46,073 nucleotides of DNA from an uncultured Planctomycetaceae bacterium (GCA_937862885.1 CALMEE010000097.1:1-46073); one strand, 5' to 3'. Shown: positions 19,897-29,634, counted from the stretch's first letter. Numbers and translations are program-made. Notes: a model not told the origin generated them from the letters alone.

Positions 19897-21588
19897 TTAC
19901 CTAGGTAGGACAGGAATCCCCCATTCAATCCGGAAAACTTCTTGGCAATTCTTGCACTTCACTTTGCGACAAAAATAATCGGCTGGAATCCGCGAAGGTG
20001 TCCCGCAATGGCCACAGGTAACTTCAAAGCGAGACTTCTCCAATGCTTCAGGATTCGTGATCGTGATCGGAACAGAAGGCAGTTCAATATCCTCCAACAA
20101 AAAACGGCTTAGGCAACGCTTGGAATATTCTGTCAACTCGGCAACACGATTCGCCAAGTGCCTGATGGAACCTTCAAAGACGTTTCGCACCAATCTCCCA
20201 TTTCCAAAATGTTTGTCCCGATGTTCATACAGCCATGTTAAGCCTAGCAGCAGACTGCCACGAATCCTACCGTCGGTTTCGTATTTATGCTTGTCGCACA
20301 TCGCCTGAAAGATCTGGGCCAACTCAATTGGTGTATAATCGGCGAATTCGATTCGCCTCCCGACTCTTGAGGACAAACCCGGGTTCGATCGAATGAGGTG
20401 TTGCATCTCTTTCGGATATCCGGCCAAGATAACAATCAACCGCTCTCGATCGTCTTCCATGCGTTTAAGCAGAGTTTGAATCGCCTCGGCGCCATACGGA
20501 TCATTTCCGCTTTCCGAAACGAGACTGTAGGCCTCATCAATAAAAAGTATGCCATCCAAGGCGGAATCGATTGTACGGTTGGTCTTGGGTGCCGTTTGTC
20601 CCGCAAATTCAGCTACCAGTCCCGACCGGTCCGTCTCAACCAGATGTCCTTTCTTCAAGATTCCCATGGCACCAAAAATTTTGCCCAGTACCCGGGCAAC
20701 TGATGTCTTGCCAGTTCCCGGATTGCCCGCAAACACCATATGCAAACTGATTTTTGTTTCAGGAAGTCCGGCCAACTGACGTTTACGTTGTACTTCCAAG
20801 AAGTTCGTGAGCGTACGGACTTCTTTCTTCACCAATTCCATGCCAATCAATTGGTCGAGTTCGCTCAACGCATCGACCAGACTGGGTTTTGTCTCTTCGG
20901 CAACGGTGATTTCCGGTGCGTGCCCAGATGTCTTGGGTTGCGAGTTTTGAACTGATTGCGGCAAAACATCAGTGCGTAAAGCACTGGCCGAGCGACTCAT
21001 GTCGTAGATGGCGTGACGGCTGTGTTGCGTCGGATCCAGGTGTTCCGGTCTTCTCTCGGCCCGCTGCGATAATAAAGACAAAATAGTCTCTTGAATGGTT
21101 TTGAGTTCGCTGGATTCGAGCGAACCAACTTTGCCGTCTGCCCGAGCGATCAGATTCCCCGTACGTATAACAATTGACTCTAGCGCAGGCGCCATATCGT
21201 TGAGTATCGAAATGCGCTGAAATGGCTGCACAAGGGTCAACCAATTCATTTCACTAGCTTGTCGTTGCACGCCACGAATGGATTCGCGCACTTCTGCATC
21301 GCTTAAACGACGTTGCCACAAGTGATAGAACAACACTCCGGCAAAATTTTCCTCATGGTAGGTCCAAACATGATCGACGCCAGCGATCGATACCAACAGC
21401 TTGATGAGGAACCCACGATGCAAGTCTTCCATCAAGTCCATGAATTCGCGTGGACTCATATCTAGCAAGTGCGGGGCGTCGCGGATTACTCGTTGTGCCG
21501 CGTCCAAGTAGAGGTGTCGACACTCTTGCAGACACCGATTGTAGTCGTTCACCAGATTGGCGAAGTTGTCTTGCCTTTTTTTAACCAT
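19897..21588 (-). CDS. CbbX/SpoVK-type AAA ATPase with TerB-like region and C-terminal zinc ribbon
   Basis: The 563-residue protein has three parts. The N-terminal 200 residues are helical and include a TerB-like segment, IARADGKVGSLESSELK. The central AAA domain (about 235-500) has Walker A GNPGTGKT at 288-295, Walker B GILFIDEAYSL, and SRVGRRIEFADYTPIEL with an arginine-finger region, as in CbbX and SpoVK. The C-terminal 42 residues form a zinc ribbon with two pairs, CGHCG and CKNC. CbbX proteins are ring-forming remodelling ATPases, for example Rubisco activases; no Rubisco gene is present here, so the target is unknown. ATG 21588 is preferred over the GTG at 21609. The gene converges with dnaE2 from the other side with a 51-base gap. 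A cytoplasmic chaperone-like role is the safest call. Confidence 0.88.
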   Translation of the reverse strand: MVKKRQDNFANLVNDYNRCLQECRHLYLDAAQRVIRDAPHLLDMSPREFMDLMEDLHRGFLIKLLVSIAGVDHVWTYHEENFAGVLFYHLWQRRLSDAEVRESIRGVQRQASEMNWLTLVQPFQRISILNDMAPALESIVIRTGNLIARADGKVGSLESSELKTIQETILSLLSQRAERRPEHLDPTQHSRHAIYDMSRSASALRTDVLPQSVQNSQPKTSGHAPEITVAEETKPSLVDALSELDQLIGMELVKKEVRTLTNFLEVQRKRQLAGLPETKISLHMVFAGNPGTGKTSVARVLGKIFGAMGILKKGHLVETDRSGLVAEFAGQTAPKTNRTIDSALDGILFIDEAYSLVSESGNDPYGAEAIQTLLKRMEDDRERLIVILAGYPKEMQHLIRSNPGLSSRVGRRIEFADYTPIELAQIFQAMCDKHKYETDGRIRGSLLLGLTWLYEHRDKHFGNGRLVRNVFEGSIRHLANRVAELTEYSKRCLSRFLLEDIELPSVPITITNPEALEKSRFEVTCGHCGTPSRIPADYFCRKVKCKNCQEVFRIEWGIPVLPR

Positions 21589-21935
21589 GCTTCTATTTTG
21601 GCTCAGCACCGTCGTCTTATGACGTTGCCTGACTGAAAAGTTATTGGAAGAAGCCTTTGTTTGCGTGTCAGCGATCCAATTCAGAGGGAAAAAGCTAGAT
21701 GTTTTTCCAGAAGGCTGAAGCCTTATCCTATCGCTGGTCCACTGACGGCATTCGAGGCCCGAGTACGAACAATTATCAACTAGTTATTTTAGCTTGTTTC
21801 GGTCCAACAAACTTTGCAGTCTACCAGAAAAACCTGGAGATGTGCGGTGCAGGTCGTAGTCGATGGGGAACCAGATTATGAAATCAGCGTGCTTCTTAAG
21901 AACACGACGGATTCCTCATTCGTTTCTGCAGATCC

Positions 21936-24152
21936 TTAATAGGTTACTACCACTTCCACGGGAAGTGAAGTCACCCATTGGTCGCCAACTTTCGCTGAAA
22001 GGAACAACTTGGATCTGCCGCGTCCTAATTTTTGTGCATCAACTACGACATGTGCCGCGCCGGCTGGTGCGTTAGCCACGACGCGCCCGTTGTGCAGGAC
22101 CACGAATTCCGTGGGCACTACGGGCTCTTGTGGCGTGGCTACTGAATCGTCGGCAACGTTGTCATCACTGTTTTGTTCCGAATTTTGTCCAACGCTAGGC
22201 ACTTCCGCTGTGAAATTGAAGGATAGTTCAAATTGTTGGCTGAGTTGTTTTCGAGCCTCACCTACCACTTCCGCGCTGATATGATATCCCTTATTGTTGA
22301 CGATCATCGGTATGACTTTGGTCGTTTTCCACAGCATTCGGTGGTTGGCGATCCCCACGATGCGCATTTCATGGTATCCGTCCGGCCAGGTCTCGGTCGG
22401 AACGGAAATTTCGGTGTACGAAGGCAACCTTGCTTGCAACACCCCGTTAATGTAAACGTCATAACGCACTATACTTGGGACCTTTGCATTCTCTTCCTCA
22501 CCCGGGACACGATTCTTAAATATGGGCGTATCCCGATAAATTCCATCTTCGGCAACTCCGGCCACCTCAAATTCGACACGTTTAGCGAAGGGGCGGCATA
22601 ATGCGTCGCCGACGATCAGCAACATCACAGGGCTGTACACTGACTGATAGTAGGCCTCGGCCAATGAGCTGCCCTGAGCGTAATGCAGATACAAATTCGG
22701 ATGTGGGAATTTATTGATAATTGCAAGTGGTTCCGCAACGGTTCCGCTCGATCCAGCGGCACCTGCTTTGATACATTCGCTGAGCCGCGTTTGTGCATCC
22801 TTGGTGGCCATCATTCCGCCGTAACTCGTTAAGTTCTCTACGATCGCACCAGGCAGGATCTTGATGCCCTGGTTTTCCAACTGAAAACTACTTGCGCCGA
22901 TGGAGAGACCTAAGATATCAGTACGATTTCTGGGAACAGGCGACAATGCAGTTTCAGCTCGAAAACCTAACTTCTTAAGTTGATTAATGGTATCGTCAAA
23001 GAATGACGCTCGTGTTTTGGAACGCACGTCGCCGGTTCTTGAAAAATAGAAGGTGCCCTTGGGTTGACTGAAATCCGCGCCCACGCTACGACGTAGGCCC
23101 TCAATCGCTTCGGCCTCAGTGGTCCCTCGATTTCTGGTGACTGCCAATACCGTGGAAAGCATGTAGCGATGCCCTTGCGCAACCTCGCCATTTCGCATAC
23201 CATTGGGTCCCCAAACATCGCTTGCCGAGAAGTTTGTTGTGGCCAGGAAACTAGTCGATTCGTTGGGAATTTGCTGCACAAAACTCTTAAATCTATCGTC
23301 GTGCAAGATGTCTGCAAATGCCGGATCTCGCAGCAAATAATCACGGTATACCCAACCGCCTTGCACTGCCAAGGCCAAGCGTTGAACGGTCGCGTCGACG
23401 TCACCTTGTTTGGCGAGGCAGCGGGCCAGCCAATACTGCACAGCCACCTGCATGGGATGTTTTTCGGCCAGAGGGTTCAAGATTTCGATCGCCTTCGCGT
23501 AATCAACGCTGCGAAACTGTTGTATTGCTTCCTTGAATTGATCCATCAGTTCACCGCCGAACGGTTCAAGCAGCAATGTGGCAATTCGATCATGATTCTT
23601 GTCAACTCGATTTCGCATATAGAAATTGCCGTTAAGCATCAAGTAGCTCAAGTCTTCAGCCATTACCTGACGTGTAAAGTACGTCAACGAGTTGAGCGAA
23701 GCCACTTTGCCAAACACGATCTGGTTCTCTTCCGGGACTCCAGCCATCTCCAAGAATGCATTGACGTGTTCATCGATCTTGATTGCCGTGGGAAAGTCAG
23801 CTGAATAAACGATACAGTCAACATGGAACAATCGACGTTTCTCTAGCTCCTGATAAATTGGCGTGATGATCTTTTGCTTAAAGTTCTCCAAATCCCACAC
23901 TTCGGCATCGATAATGTCATTCAAATAAATCACGTTTTGGGGAGGGATGTTCCGCAGCGCTACATATTCGTTGGCAATTGACATCGATGAGGAAGATGAA
24001 GCGTTAACGATCACTGCCACATTCTCGGCGCCGTTGTCTAACCCCCAAACAGCGGCTGGCAAAAGGCCGCTCGAAAAGAGAAGGGAAAGACAAAAAACAA
24101 CGGACTGCACTCCAAATTTGTCAAGGTTACTTCTGCGAATGTCGTTTCTCAT
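21936..24152 (-). CDS. TIGR03790-family secreted protein with TPR-like region
   Basis: This 738-residue protein has a signal peptide (about 15-38, VVFCLSLLFSSGLLPAAVWG). The mature N-terminus is of the TIGR03790 type: ENVAVIVNASSSSSMSIANEYVALRNIPPQNVIYLN, split here as ENVAVIVNASSSSS and EYVALRNIPPQNVIYL. The family is of unknown function and typical of planctomycetes and related phyla. About 270-345 holds TPR-like helices (YAKAIEILNPLAEKHP, VQYWLARCLAKQGDVDATVQ) inserted into the family core. Downstream the core continues with TSYGGMMATKDAQTRLSECI and AGAAGSSGTVAEP, a pattern reminiscent of caspase/gingipain-like folds, but no catalytic dyad can be assigned with confidence. The C-terminal part is beta-rich. 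The ATG at 24152 is chosen because it gives a normal signal peptide; the frame stays open to 24248. Confidence 0.75.
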   Translation of the reverse strand: MRNDIRRSNLDKFGVQSVVFCLSLLFSSGLLPAAVWGLDNGAENVAVIVNASSSSSMSIANEYVALRNIPPQNVIYLNDIIDAEVWDLENFKQKIITPIYQELEKRRLFHVDCIVYSADFPTAIKIDEHVNAFLEMAGVPEENQIVFGKVASLNSLTYFTRQVMAEDLSYLMLNGNFYMRNRVDKNHDRIATLLLEPFGGELMDQFKEAIQQFRSVDYAKAIEILNPLAEKHPMQVAVQYWLARCLAKQGDVDATVQRLALAVQGGWVYRDYLLRDPAFADILHDDRFKSFVQQIPNESTSFLATTNFSASDVWGPNGMRNGEVAQGHRYMLSTVLAVTRNRGTTEAEAIEGLRRSVGADFSQPKGTFYFSRTGDVRSKTRASFFDDTINQLKKLGFRAETALSPVPRNRTDILGLSIGASSFQLENQGIKILPGAIVENLTSYGGMMATKDAQTRLSECIKAGAAGSSGTVAEPLAIINKFPHPNLYLHYAQGSSLAEAYYQSVYSPVMLLIVGDALCRPFAKRVEFEVAGVAEDGIYRDTPIFKNRVPGEEENAKVPSIVRYDVYINGVLQARLPSYTEISVPTETWPDGYHEMRIVGIANHRMLWKTTKVIPMIVNNKGYHISAEVVGEARKQLSQQFELSFNFTAEVPSVGQNSEQNSDDNVADDSVATPQEPVVPTEFVVLHNGRVVANAPAGAAHVVVDAQKLGRGRSKLFLSAKVGDQWVTSLPVEVVVTY

Positions 24153-25395
24153 ATCATGCCTTTCGCGGCCAAAATGACTGCTCCACCCATTGCGCTGTTG
24201 GTGAGTCTGCAGTCTAAGTGCCTTTATTGATACGCTTAAACTACACACCCGTCGTGGAAGCGATGGGCAAACTTTCGTGGTGTCTCCGGTTCATGTTAAG
24301 GTAGGTGTGTTGTCGCGGCGGACAACAGACCACGGTTTAATCGCGGCAAGCGTATTATAAGCTCGATGAGTGGAATTGACCTGTACCACCCAACGGCAAA
24401 TTGTTCGAGCACTACAGACCCTAATCAACTCAATTCTTTGAAATACGGCTAAGTCGTAGCGATTTTGGTCAAGCGTTTTCCAGCCTCCCAAGGGTTTCAC
24501 CCCTTTTGGGATAGGCAGTTAATTTTCGGCTGGCGATTTCATGCGAAAATATTTGGCAACGCATAGACTTAATTCGCTTCAGATACCGTTGAGTTGCAGA
24601 AGCTATGTATAATTTCGATTGGACAAATTGAGTATTCAGCAGTGAATGTTTCAATCAAAGTTGAGGATCAAGGGCGAAATGATTTTGCGGCGTTCGGCGA
24701 CTGTTGAGTCGAGTTGCCCGAAAAAATGCGATCCGGGCCTTCTAACAAGTTTTACCGGTAGGATGCAATTTTGTCAGGCTAAAACACATGAAAACCATTA
24801 AATTTCAGCCTTTTTTTGGCACACCGACCGCGCGTAACGAGCAGTCCTCCGCACAATAAGTTGCACGCGTAACTAGAAAGACGGCTCGTCCCGTTGATGG
24901 ACTCGGAGCCCCGATTTCAATCGTTCTTATCAAGCATGGCTTACTGGTCTAAAGTCCTCTTCGTCTCCAAGTATAGGAAAAGTTCAACACATAGAGTAAG
25001 CGAATGGTTGCTTTGTAACTCATTCAATCGAATGCAAATCCTGCAAGTATTAGTTTTGGAACTGCGTTTTCTAGCTACGCATATTCTACCAATCGAATCG
25101 TTGGCGTCACGTCGAGATGTGTCGGCGTATTCGGCCAAATTGTTAACTTGGATGGATCGCCATTTAAAATCCGTGTTGGGGGTTACGTTTCGGATCGATT
25201 TTGACGGCGTTGATGGGTCTTGTCCATGCCGACCTGTTTGGGTAACGCGATCTGCAACAAACTAAATGGGGGCGCGCCGAATCTTATGATGTTCAATCAG
25301 CTTGATTTTATGTCAAAGTCCATCCGAGACATTGCCGGGATACTTGGCTAAACTCGGCCAGTTGGCAGCGGATAGTTTAGAGTTTGTTTCTCGCT
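24153..25395. other. 1.24 kb region without a supported gene
   Basis: No convincing coding frame was found between the TIGR03790 gene and the amidohydrolase pair. A 7-bp perfect stem (TGTTGTC/GACAACA, 24308-24327, 6-base loop) lies about 155 bases upstream of the TIGR03790 start. An imperfect stem (CCCAAGGG...CCCTTTTGGG) lies near 24487-24510, and a TATAAT at 24608-24613. The longest plus-strand frame (24894-25265, 123 codons) has no domain, signal or ribosome site and is unlikely to be real. A decayed gene or an unrecognised RNA remains possible. Confidence 0.4.
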
Positions 25396-26694
25396 TTAAC
25401 GCGGTTCGATACTAACGACTCGCCCGTTGATGATTACCGAATGACACTTTGTTGTGTACTCGAATGGGTCTCCATCAAAGACAGCGATGTCGGCATCTAG
25501 ACCCACCCTCAATGTTCCGATTCGATCGGCTAAACCAAGAATCCGAGCGGCATCCCGTGTGATCGTCGCCAAGGCTTGTTCGAAGGTCATGCCGTTAGCT
25601 GCCAGGATTGCCGCTTCGAACAGCACCACGCGCACTTTGGGGACATAGCCCTCAAATCCGCTTTGCATCAGCACTGGAATTCCAGCATCGGCAAGCTTTG
25701 CACCTGTTTCAAAGCTGAGATTCTCGTATTCACCCGCAGTTCGAATCATTGACGGATGCAGGAAGACCGGGACCTTTGCGTCGCGAATTTCGTCGATCAG
25801 TAAATACGATTCGGCTGCTCCATCCAACCAAAGCATGAAATTGAACTCGTTCGCCAAGCGAAGTGCGGAGGAAATGTCTTGCGCCCGATTCGCCGTAACG
25901 AGCAACGGAAGTTCGCGCTTGAGAACTCTTGCCAATGCCTCCAGCCGTAAATCACGTGTGATTGGATTCGCTGATGGGTTATCCGCATTTTCCGCTGACC
26001 CGTCATTGCCATTGCTGGAACGTTTTTCCTGTTTGGCCAAATACTCCTGAGCCTTGATCAGTTCCTGCCGCAACATCGCCATTTGTTTGCCGCGAGTTCC
26101 CGGAGATCCACCAGAACGATTTGCGGACGGGCCAAGCGTTGCGACGACGGCCGCGGATTCCACCAACGTAGCTTCCTCGATTGTATTTCCGACAGTTTTC
26201 ATTACCAGCGTTTGACCAGAAATCAGTTCACCTGGCGAATGCCCTGTGTGTACGGTTGTCACCCCTAGGCCGCGCAGGTACTCAATCAATTGTTCGCGAA
26301 CGTTGATTGCATCCAGCGCTCGCAATTCAGCTTGGATCGGTGCGCTGGATTCGCGATGGTCTTGGTCGTGGGACTGGTTATAAATCCCTGTTAAGCCCAC
26401 GGTTGCGTGCGCGTCGATCAACCCAGGAGTAACGATCGTTCCTTCGATGACTTGAAAATCGTCAGGTATCGTCACTTCGGATGCAGGTGCAACTGACGCA
26501 ATTTTGCCATCTCGAATCAGGATGACACCATCGCGAATTGGCTCTCCCGCCATCGTATAAATCACTTTTCCACGCACGGCAATTTGGGCTTCAACATGGA
26601 CGGGCATCACGAACGCGTAAACGTTTGCTAAGCCGATGATCCAGCCGCAATAGCAAAACATCCATCGAGTGATCAAGTTAGTGTTCAGTCGCAT
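25396..26694 (-). CDS. Amidohydrolase-fold paralogue lacking metal ligands (predicted pseudoenzyme)
   Basis: The 432-residue protein has a signal peptide ending near VEAQ and the full amidohydrolase outline: a beta-sandwich (GKVIYTMAGEPIRDGVILI), then PGLIDAHATVGLTG, and a C-terminal RIGTLRVGLDADIAVFDGDP. The metal site is gone. The HxH motif reads HAT, the position of the next His region reads LLVTANRAQDISSAL, the following strand reads MLWLDGAAES, and the last Asp motif reads LMQSGFEGYV. The paralogue just upstream has His or Asp at each of these places. It therefore probably binds a ligand or its neighbour instead of catalysing hydrolysis. The ATG at 26694 follows the neighbour by 69 bases; a TTG at 26700 is the alternative. 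Both products are predicted to be exported, and an unequal complex is a reasonable guess. Confidence 0.88.
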   Translation of the reverse strand: MRLNTNLITRWMFCYCGWIIGLANVYAFVMPVHVEAQIAVRGKVIYTMAGEPIRDGVILIRDGKIASVAPASEVTIPDDFQVIEGTIVTPGLIDAHATVGLTGIYNQSHDQDHRESSAPIQAELRALDAINVREQLIEYLRGLGVTTVHTGHSPGELISGQTLVMKTVGNTIEEATLVESAAVVATLGPSANRSGGSPGTRGKQMAMLRQELIKAQEYLAKQEKRSSNGNDGSAENADNPSANPITRDLRLEALARVLKRELPLLVTANRAQDISSALRLANEFNFMLWLDGAAESYLLIDEIRDAKVPVFLHPSMIRTAGEYENLSFETGAKLADAGIPVLMQSGFEGYVPKVRVVLFEAAILAANGMTFEQALATITRDAARILGLADRIGTLRVGLDADIAVFDGDPFEYTTKCHSVIINGRVVSIEPR

Positions 26695-26763
26695 GCGCAA
26701 AGTATCCTGGGTTTGGTTGAATATCGTAATTTGAGACCGAGTACGCTCGATGGTCCAGATCGT

Positions 26764-28176
26764 CTATTTTTGCAATATTTGATTCGAAAGTTGCTTCAAT
26801 CCGTACTGTTGCATCATCAGTTCGTGGTAACAGCAGAAGTAAGGTTGTTGGTCTTGCCCAGCTCCATAACCACCCACGGCATACAGGCGATCAGTTGGAT
26901 CTTCTCGATCGAAGACTTTTTCCCCTTCTACCCACGTTTGCAAGACCTTCGTGTAAACGCTGAGTGGGTCACCATCTAAAATGATAAAGTCGGCATCTTT
27001 TCCCACGCTGAGCGTGCCGATTCGTTCCTGCAAATCCAACATGATCGCACCATTTATGGTCAGCGATTCAAGTGCGGCCTTGCGCGACATTCCACCGCGT
27101 ACACCCAACGCTGCCGACCGGAAAAACAGTCGCGAATCGGTGATGTAGTCATCCGTATGAAATCCGACCGTTACACCGGCGCGTTCCAATATGCCACCGG
27201 TCTCAAATTTTAGATTAACGGCTTCCAGTTTCCCTCCAGGGGCATCGATAAGAATGATTGAGCAGGGTGCACCGGCAGCGGCGATCTGTTCGGCCACCAT
27301 CCAGCCGTCGCTTACATGATGCAGCACGACTCTGAAGTTGTATTCAGCCGCCAATCGCAAGACTGTAATGATGTCGTCATGCCGATGAGTGTGGTGATGC
27401 ACAATCCTTCTGCCTTGAAAAACTTCGATCATCGCGTCCAGACCGATGTCGCGCGGTGGAGATTTTTCGGGATCACCTGCCGCGCGTTCGACTTTTTCTT
27501 GATATTCACGTGCCTTGATGAAAAACTGCCGTACCAGTGCCGCTGACTTGCCGCGCGTACCTGGAAAGCCAGCGCTATTTTCGCGAATTGAATTGGTTCC
27601 GTTAGCCATTTTCAGCCCGCCCATGATCCAACCGTCTTCGGCCTTGATCATTAAGTCGTCGATGGTTTTGCCAGAACGAAGTTTCACGTAAATCGTTTGT
27701 CCACTCATCAGGTGCCCTGAGCCGGGCATGATATTTAGTGTCGTCAACCCACCGGCGACGGCACGTCGAAAGCCAGAATCGCGCACGTTAATTGAATCGT
27801 AAATGCGCACATCGGGTTGAATCGCACCGCTCGAATCGGCTCCACCGATCCCCCCGACATGACTGTGAGTGCACACCAAGCCAGGCATGATGACTTTGCC
27901 CGTGGCGTCGATCACCGTCGCTCCCTCTGGAATCTGCAGCGAACTACGCTGTCCCACCGCCAGAACGCGACCGTTTTGGACAAGCAATACTCCGTCTTCA
28001 ATCTCGTCCCCATCTATAGGAATAATTTTGCCGCCGACCCATGCGGTGATGCTTGCGTCCACCATTACACGCGGTTTGCCTAAACGTTCATTGGCGAACG
28101 ACGTGCCAGTAAACAACAAGATCAAACCCACGAGCAACGTGAAATCATTCCAGCAGTTGTTGATGCGAACGAACAT
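26764..28176 (-). CDS. Secreted metal-dependent amidohydrolase (imidazolonepropionase-like)
   Basis: This 470-residue protein has a signal peptide (LLVGLILLFTGTSFANE) and an intact amidohydrolase metal site. The HxH motif is GLVCTHSHVGG (His104, His106). Further ligands lie in IVHHHTHRHDDI, in VVLHHVSDGW and in VGFHTDDYITDSR. It ends with LQERIGTLSVGKDADFIILDGDP, the usual closing beta-sandwich. Members of this group hydrolyse cyclic amides or dipeptides in the envelope, but the substrate cannot be read from the sequence. The ATG at 28176 is chosen; a TTG at 28203 would add nine residues. It is the first gene of a two-gene leftward unit whose second gene is an inactive-looking paralogue. Upstream lies a divergent MgtE-like gene. 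Confidence 0.9.
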   Translation of the reverse strand: MFVRINNCWNDFTLLVGLILLFTGTSFANERLGKPRVMVDASITAWVGGKIIPIDGDEIEDGVLLVQNGRVLAVGQRSSLQIPEGATVIDATGKVIMPGLVCTHSHVGGIGGADSSGAIQPDVRIYDSINVRDSGFRRAVAGGLTTLNIMPGSGHLMSGQTIYVKLRSGKTIDDLMIKAEDGWIMGGLKMANGTNSIRENSAGFPGTRGKSAALVRQFFIKAREYQEKVERAAGDPEKSPPRDIGLDAMIEVFQGRRIVHHHTHRHDDIITVLRLAAEYNFRVVLHHVSDGWMVAEQIAAAGAPCSIILIDAPGGKLEAVNLKFETGGILERAGVTVGFHTDDYITDSRLFFRSAALGVRGGMSRKAALESLTINGAIMLDLQERIGTLSVGKDADFIILDGDPLSVYTKVLQTWVEGEKVFDREDPTDRLYAVGGYGAGQDQQPYFCCYHELMMQQYGLKQLSNQILQK

Positions 28177-28471
28177 GTGTCTCCAAACAAAACTAAAGTT
28201 CAAAAAAATGAAATACTTTCATTGATGGTAAACAGAAACAACCGTACATTGTAGGCACCTCCGAAATAATTTTCCGTATTCGCTACTTATTGTGTAGCCT
28301 TTTCCGCAAATCTCGTTTCGCGATACGCCTTGTCCAGCGAGATCAAGAGTGGACGCGATCCAGTGTTCGTGAACGGATGACGTTGGGCGGTTGTGCAACT
28401 AATCGAGACTGTCCCGCTCGAGTCCCGACGAAATAACGCATCTCATAATTTGGTCAGAACTCACAATCGCT
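28177..28471. other. Divergent promoter region
   Basis: About 295 bases separate the leftward amidohydrolase and rightward MgtE-like starts. The stretch is AT-rich near 28200-28260. No palindrome, riboswitch-like fold (including the Mg-sensing M-box) or RNA gene was recognised. Confidence 0.4.
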
Positions 28472-29467
28472 ATGAACCTAGAAAAATCCAATTGTCCTGA
28501 TCTTAATGATCCCGTCGTGCAACATATGCGAACCGAATTTGCTCGGATGAACGTCGATGAAACGGTTGGGCAAGCATTGATTCAATTGCGTAATCAGCCA
28601 CCCGCGGGGCGTTTTACCTACTTTTATGTGGTCGATGGGCAAGGTAGTTTGTGCGGTGTTGTACCCACTCGGCGACTCCTGCTCAATCCGGAGAGCGCGC
28701 GTGTACGGGATATCATGGACGGTGAGGTGACATCGATTCCAGATACAGCAACTGTGCTGGAAGCTTGTCAGTTTTTTGTAGAGCACCGGTTCTTGGCATT
28801 CCCGGTGGTTAATAGCCAGAATCGAGTTGTGGGAGTGGTGGATGTCGATCTGTACACTTCAGAACTTGCTGAAATTGATTTGCGCAACAGCCACGTCGAT
28901 TTATTCCAATTGATTGGCGTGCATGTCAAGCAAGCGCAACAAGCTTCATCTTGGGCAGCCTACCGCACTCGTTTTCCTTGGTTACTCACCAACATTGCTG
29001 GCGGATTGTTAGCTGCCTTTCTCTCCGGGCTGTTCCAAGTCGAGTTGGAAAAGGCAGTTGCGTTGGCGCTGTTCATTCCGATCGTCTTGGCGTTGGCAGA
29101 GAGCGTGAGTATTCAATCGGTCAGTTTGGCGTTGCAGATTTTGCACAGCACACGTCCAACTTGGCCAAGCATTTTTGCCAAGATGCGTCAGGAAATCGTC
29201 ACGGGTGCACTTTTGGGGTTAACGTGTGCCTTGCTTGTGGCAACCGTCGCCATCTTGTGGTTGCGGGACATGAATGTGACATTGTGTTTGCTTGGAGGGA
29301 TTGCTGGCGGAGTGATTTGCGCGGCCATGATCGGTACCGCGATCCCAAATACATTGCGTTTATTTAAACGCGAGCCTCAAGTCGCTTCGGGCCCCATTGC
29401 GTTAGCGAGTACTGATGTAGTTACGTTACTAATTTACTTTTCGCTGGCCCGCCTGCTGATTGTCTAG
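28472..29467 (+). CDS. Short MgtE-like membrane protein with CBS pair
   Basis: The 331-residue protein has two CBS domains (about 20-75 and 80-135, IMDGEVTSIPDTATVLEACQ) and then about five transmembrane helices from 168 to the end, as in MgtE magnesium channels. It differs from MgtE in two ways. The N-terminal MgtE_N superhelix is missing, since CBS1 begins within 30 residues. The channel signature near GGN-x-G-x-Q is replaced by LALAESVSIQS. The Asp of the last helix that lines the MgtE ion site is kept (ASTDVVTLLIYF, Asp315), as is VASGPIA before it. The product probably still moves or senses a divalent cation, with altered gating or selectivity. It has its own start at ATG 28472 and converges with the PhnP-like gene. 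Function is inferred from family only. Confidence 0.82.
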   Translation: MNLEKSNCPDLNDPVVQHMRTEFARMNVDETVGQALIQLRNQPPAGRFTYFYVVDGQGSLCGVVPTRRLLLNPESARVRDIMDGEVTSIPDTATVLEACQFFVEHRFLAFPVVNSQNRVVGVVDVDLYTSELAEIDLRNSHVDLFQLIGVHVKQAQQASSWAAYRTRFPWLLTNIAGGLLAAFLSGLFQVELEKAVALALFIPIVLALAESVSIQSVSLALQILHSTRPTWPSIFAKMRQEIVTGALLGLTCALLVATVAILWLRDMNVTLCLLGGIAGGVICAAMIGTAIPNTLRLFKREPQVASGPIALASTDVVTLLIYFSLARLLIV

Positions 29468-29634
29468 CATGAGTTGTTGCGTGCACGTTCCACGCGCTGG
29501 GCTGCCAGTTCGCCTTTCCGAGGTTGATTCAATCGAAGTCTGTCTTTCTTGGTAATTAAGCCAGTGCTTGTGGAGGCATCGTTGCTGAATGAACCGAAGA
29601 GCGTTAGTGGAGCATTGGCATGGGTCTTGGGGTG

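Noticed and set aside
24894..25265. Plus-strand frame of 123 codons in the long gap
   Set aside because: No recognisable domain, signal or start context.
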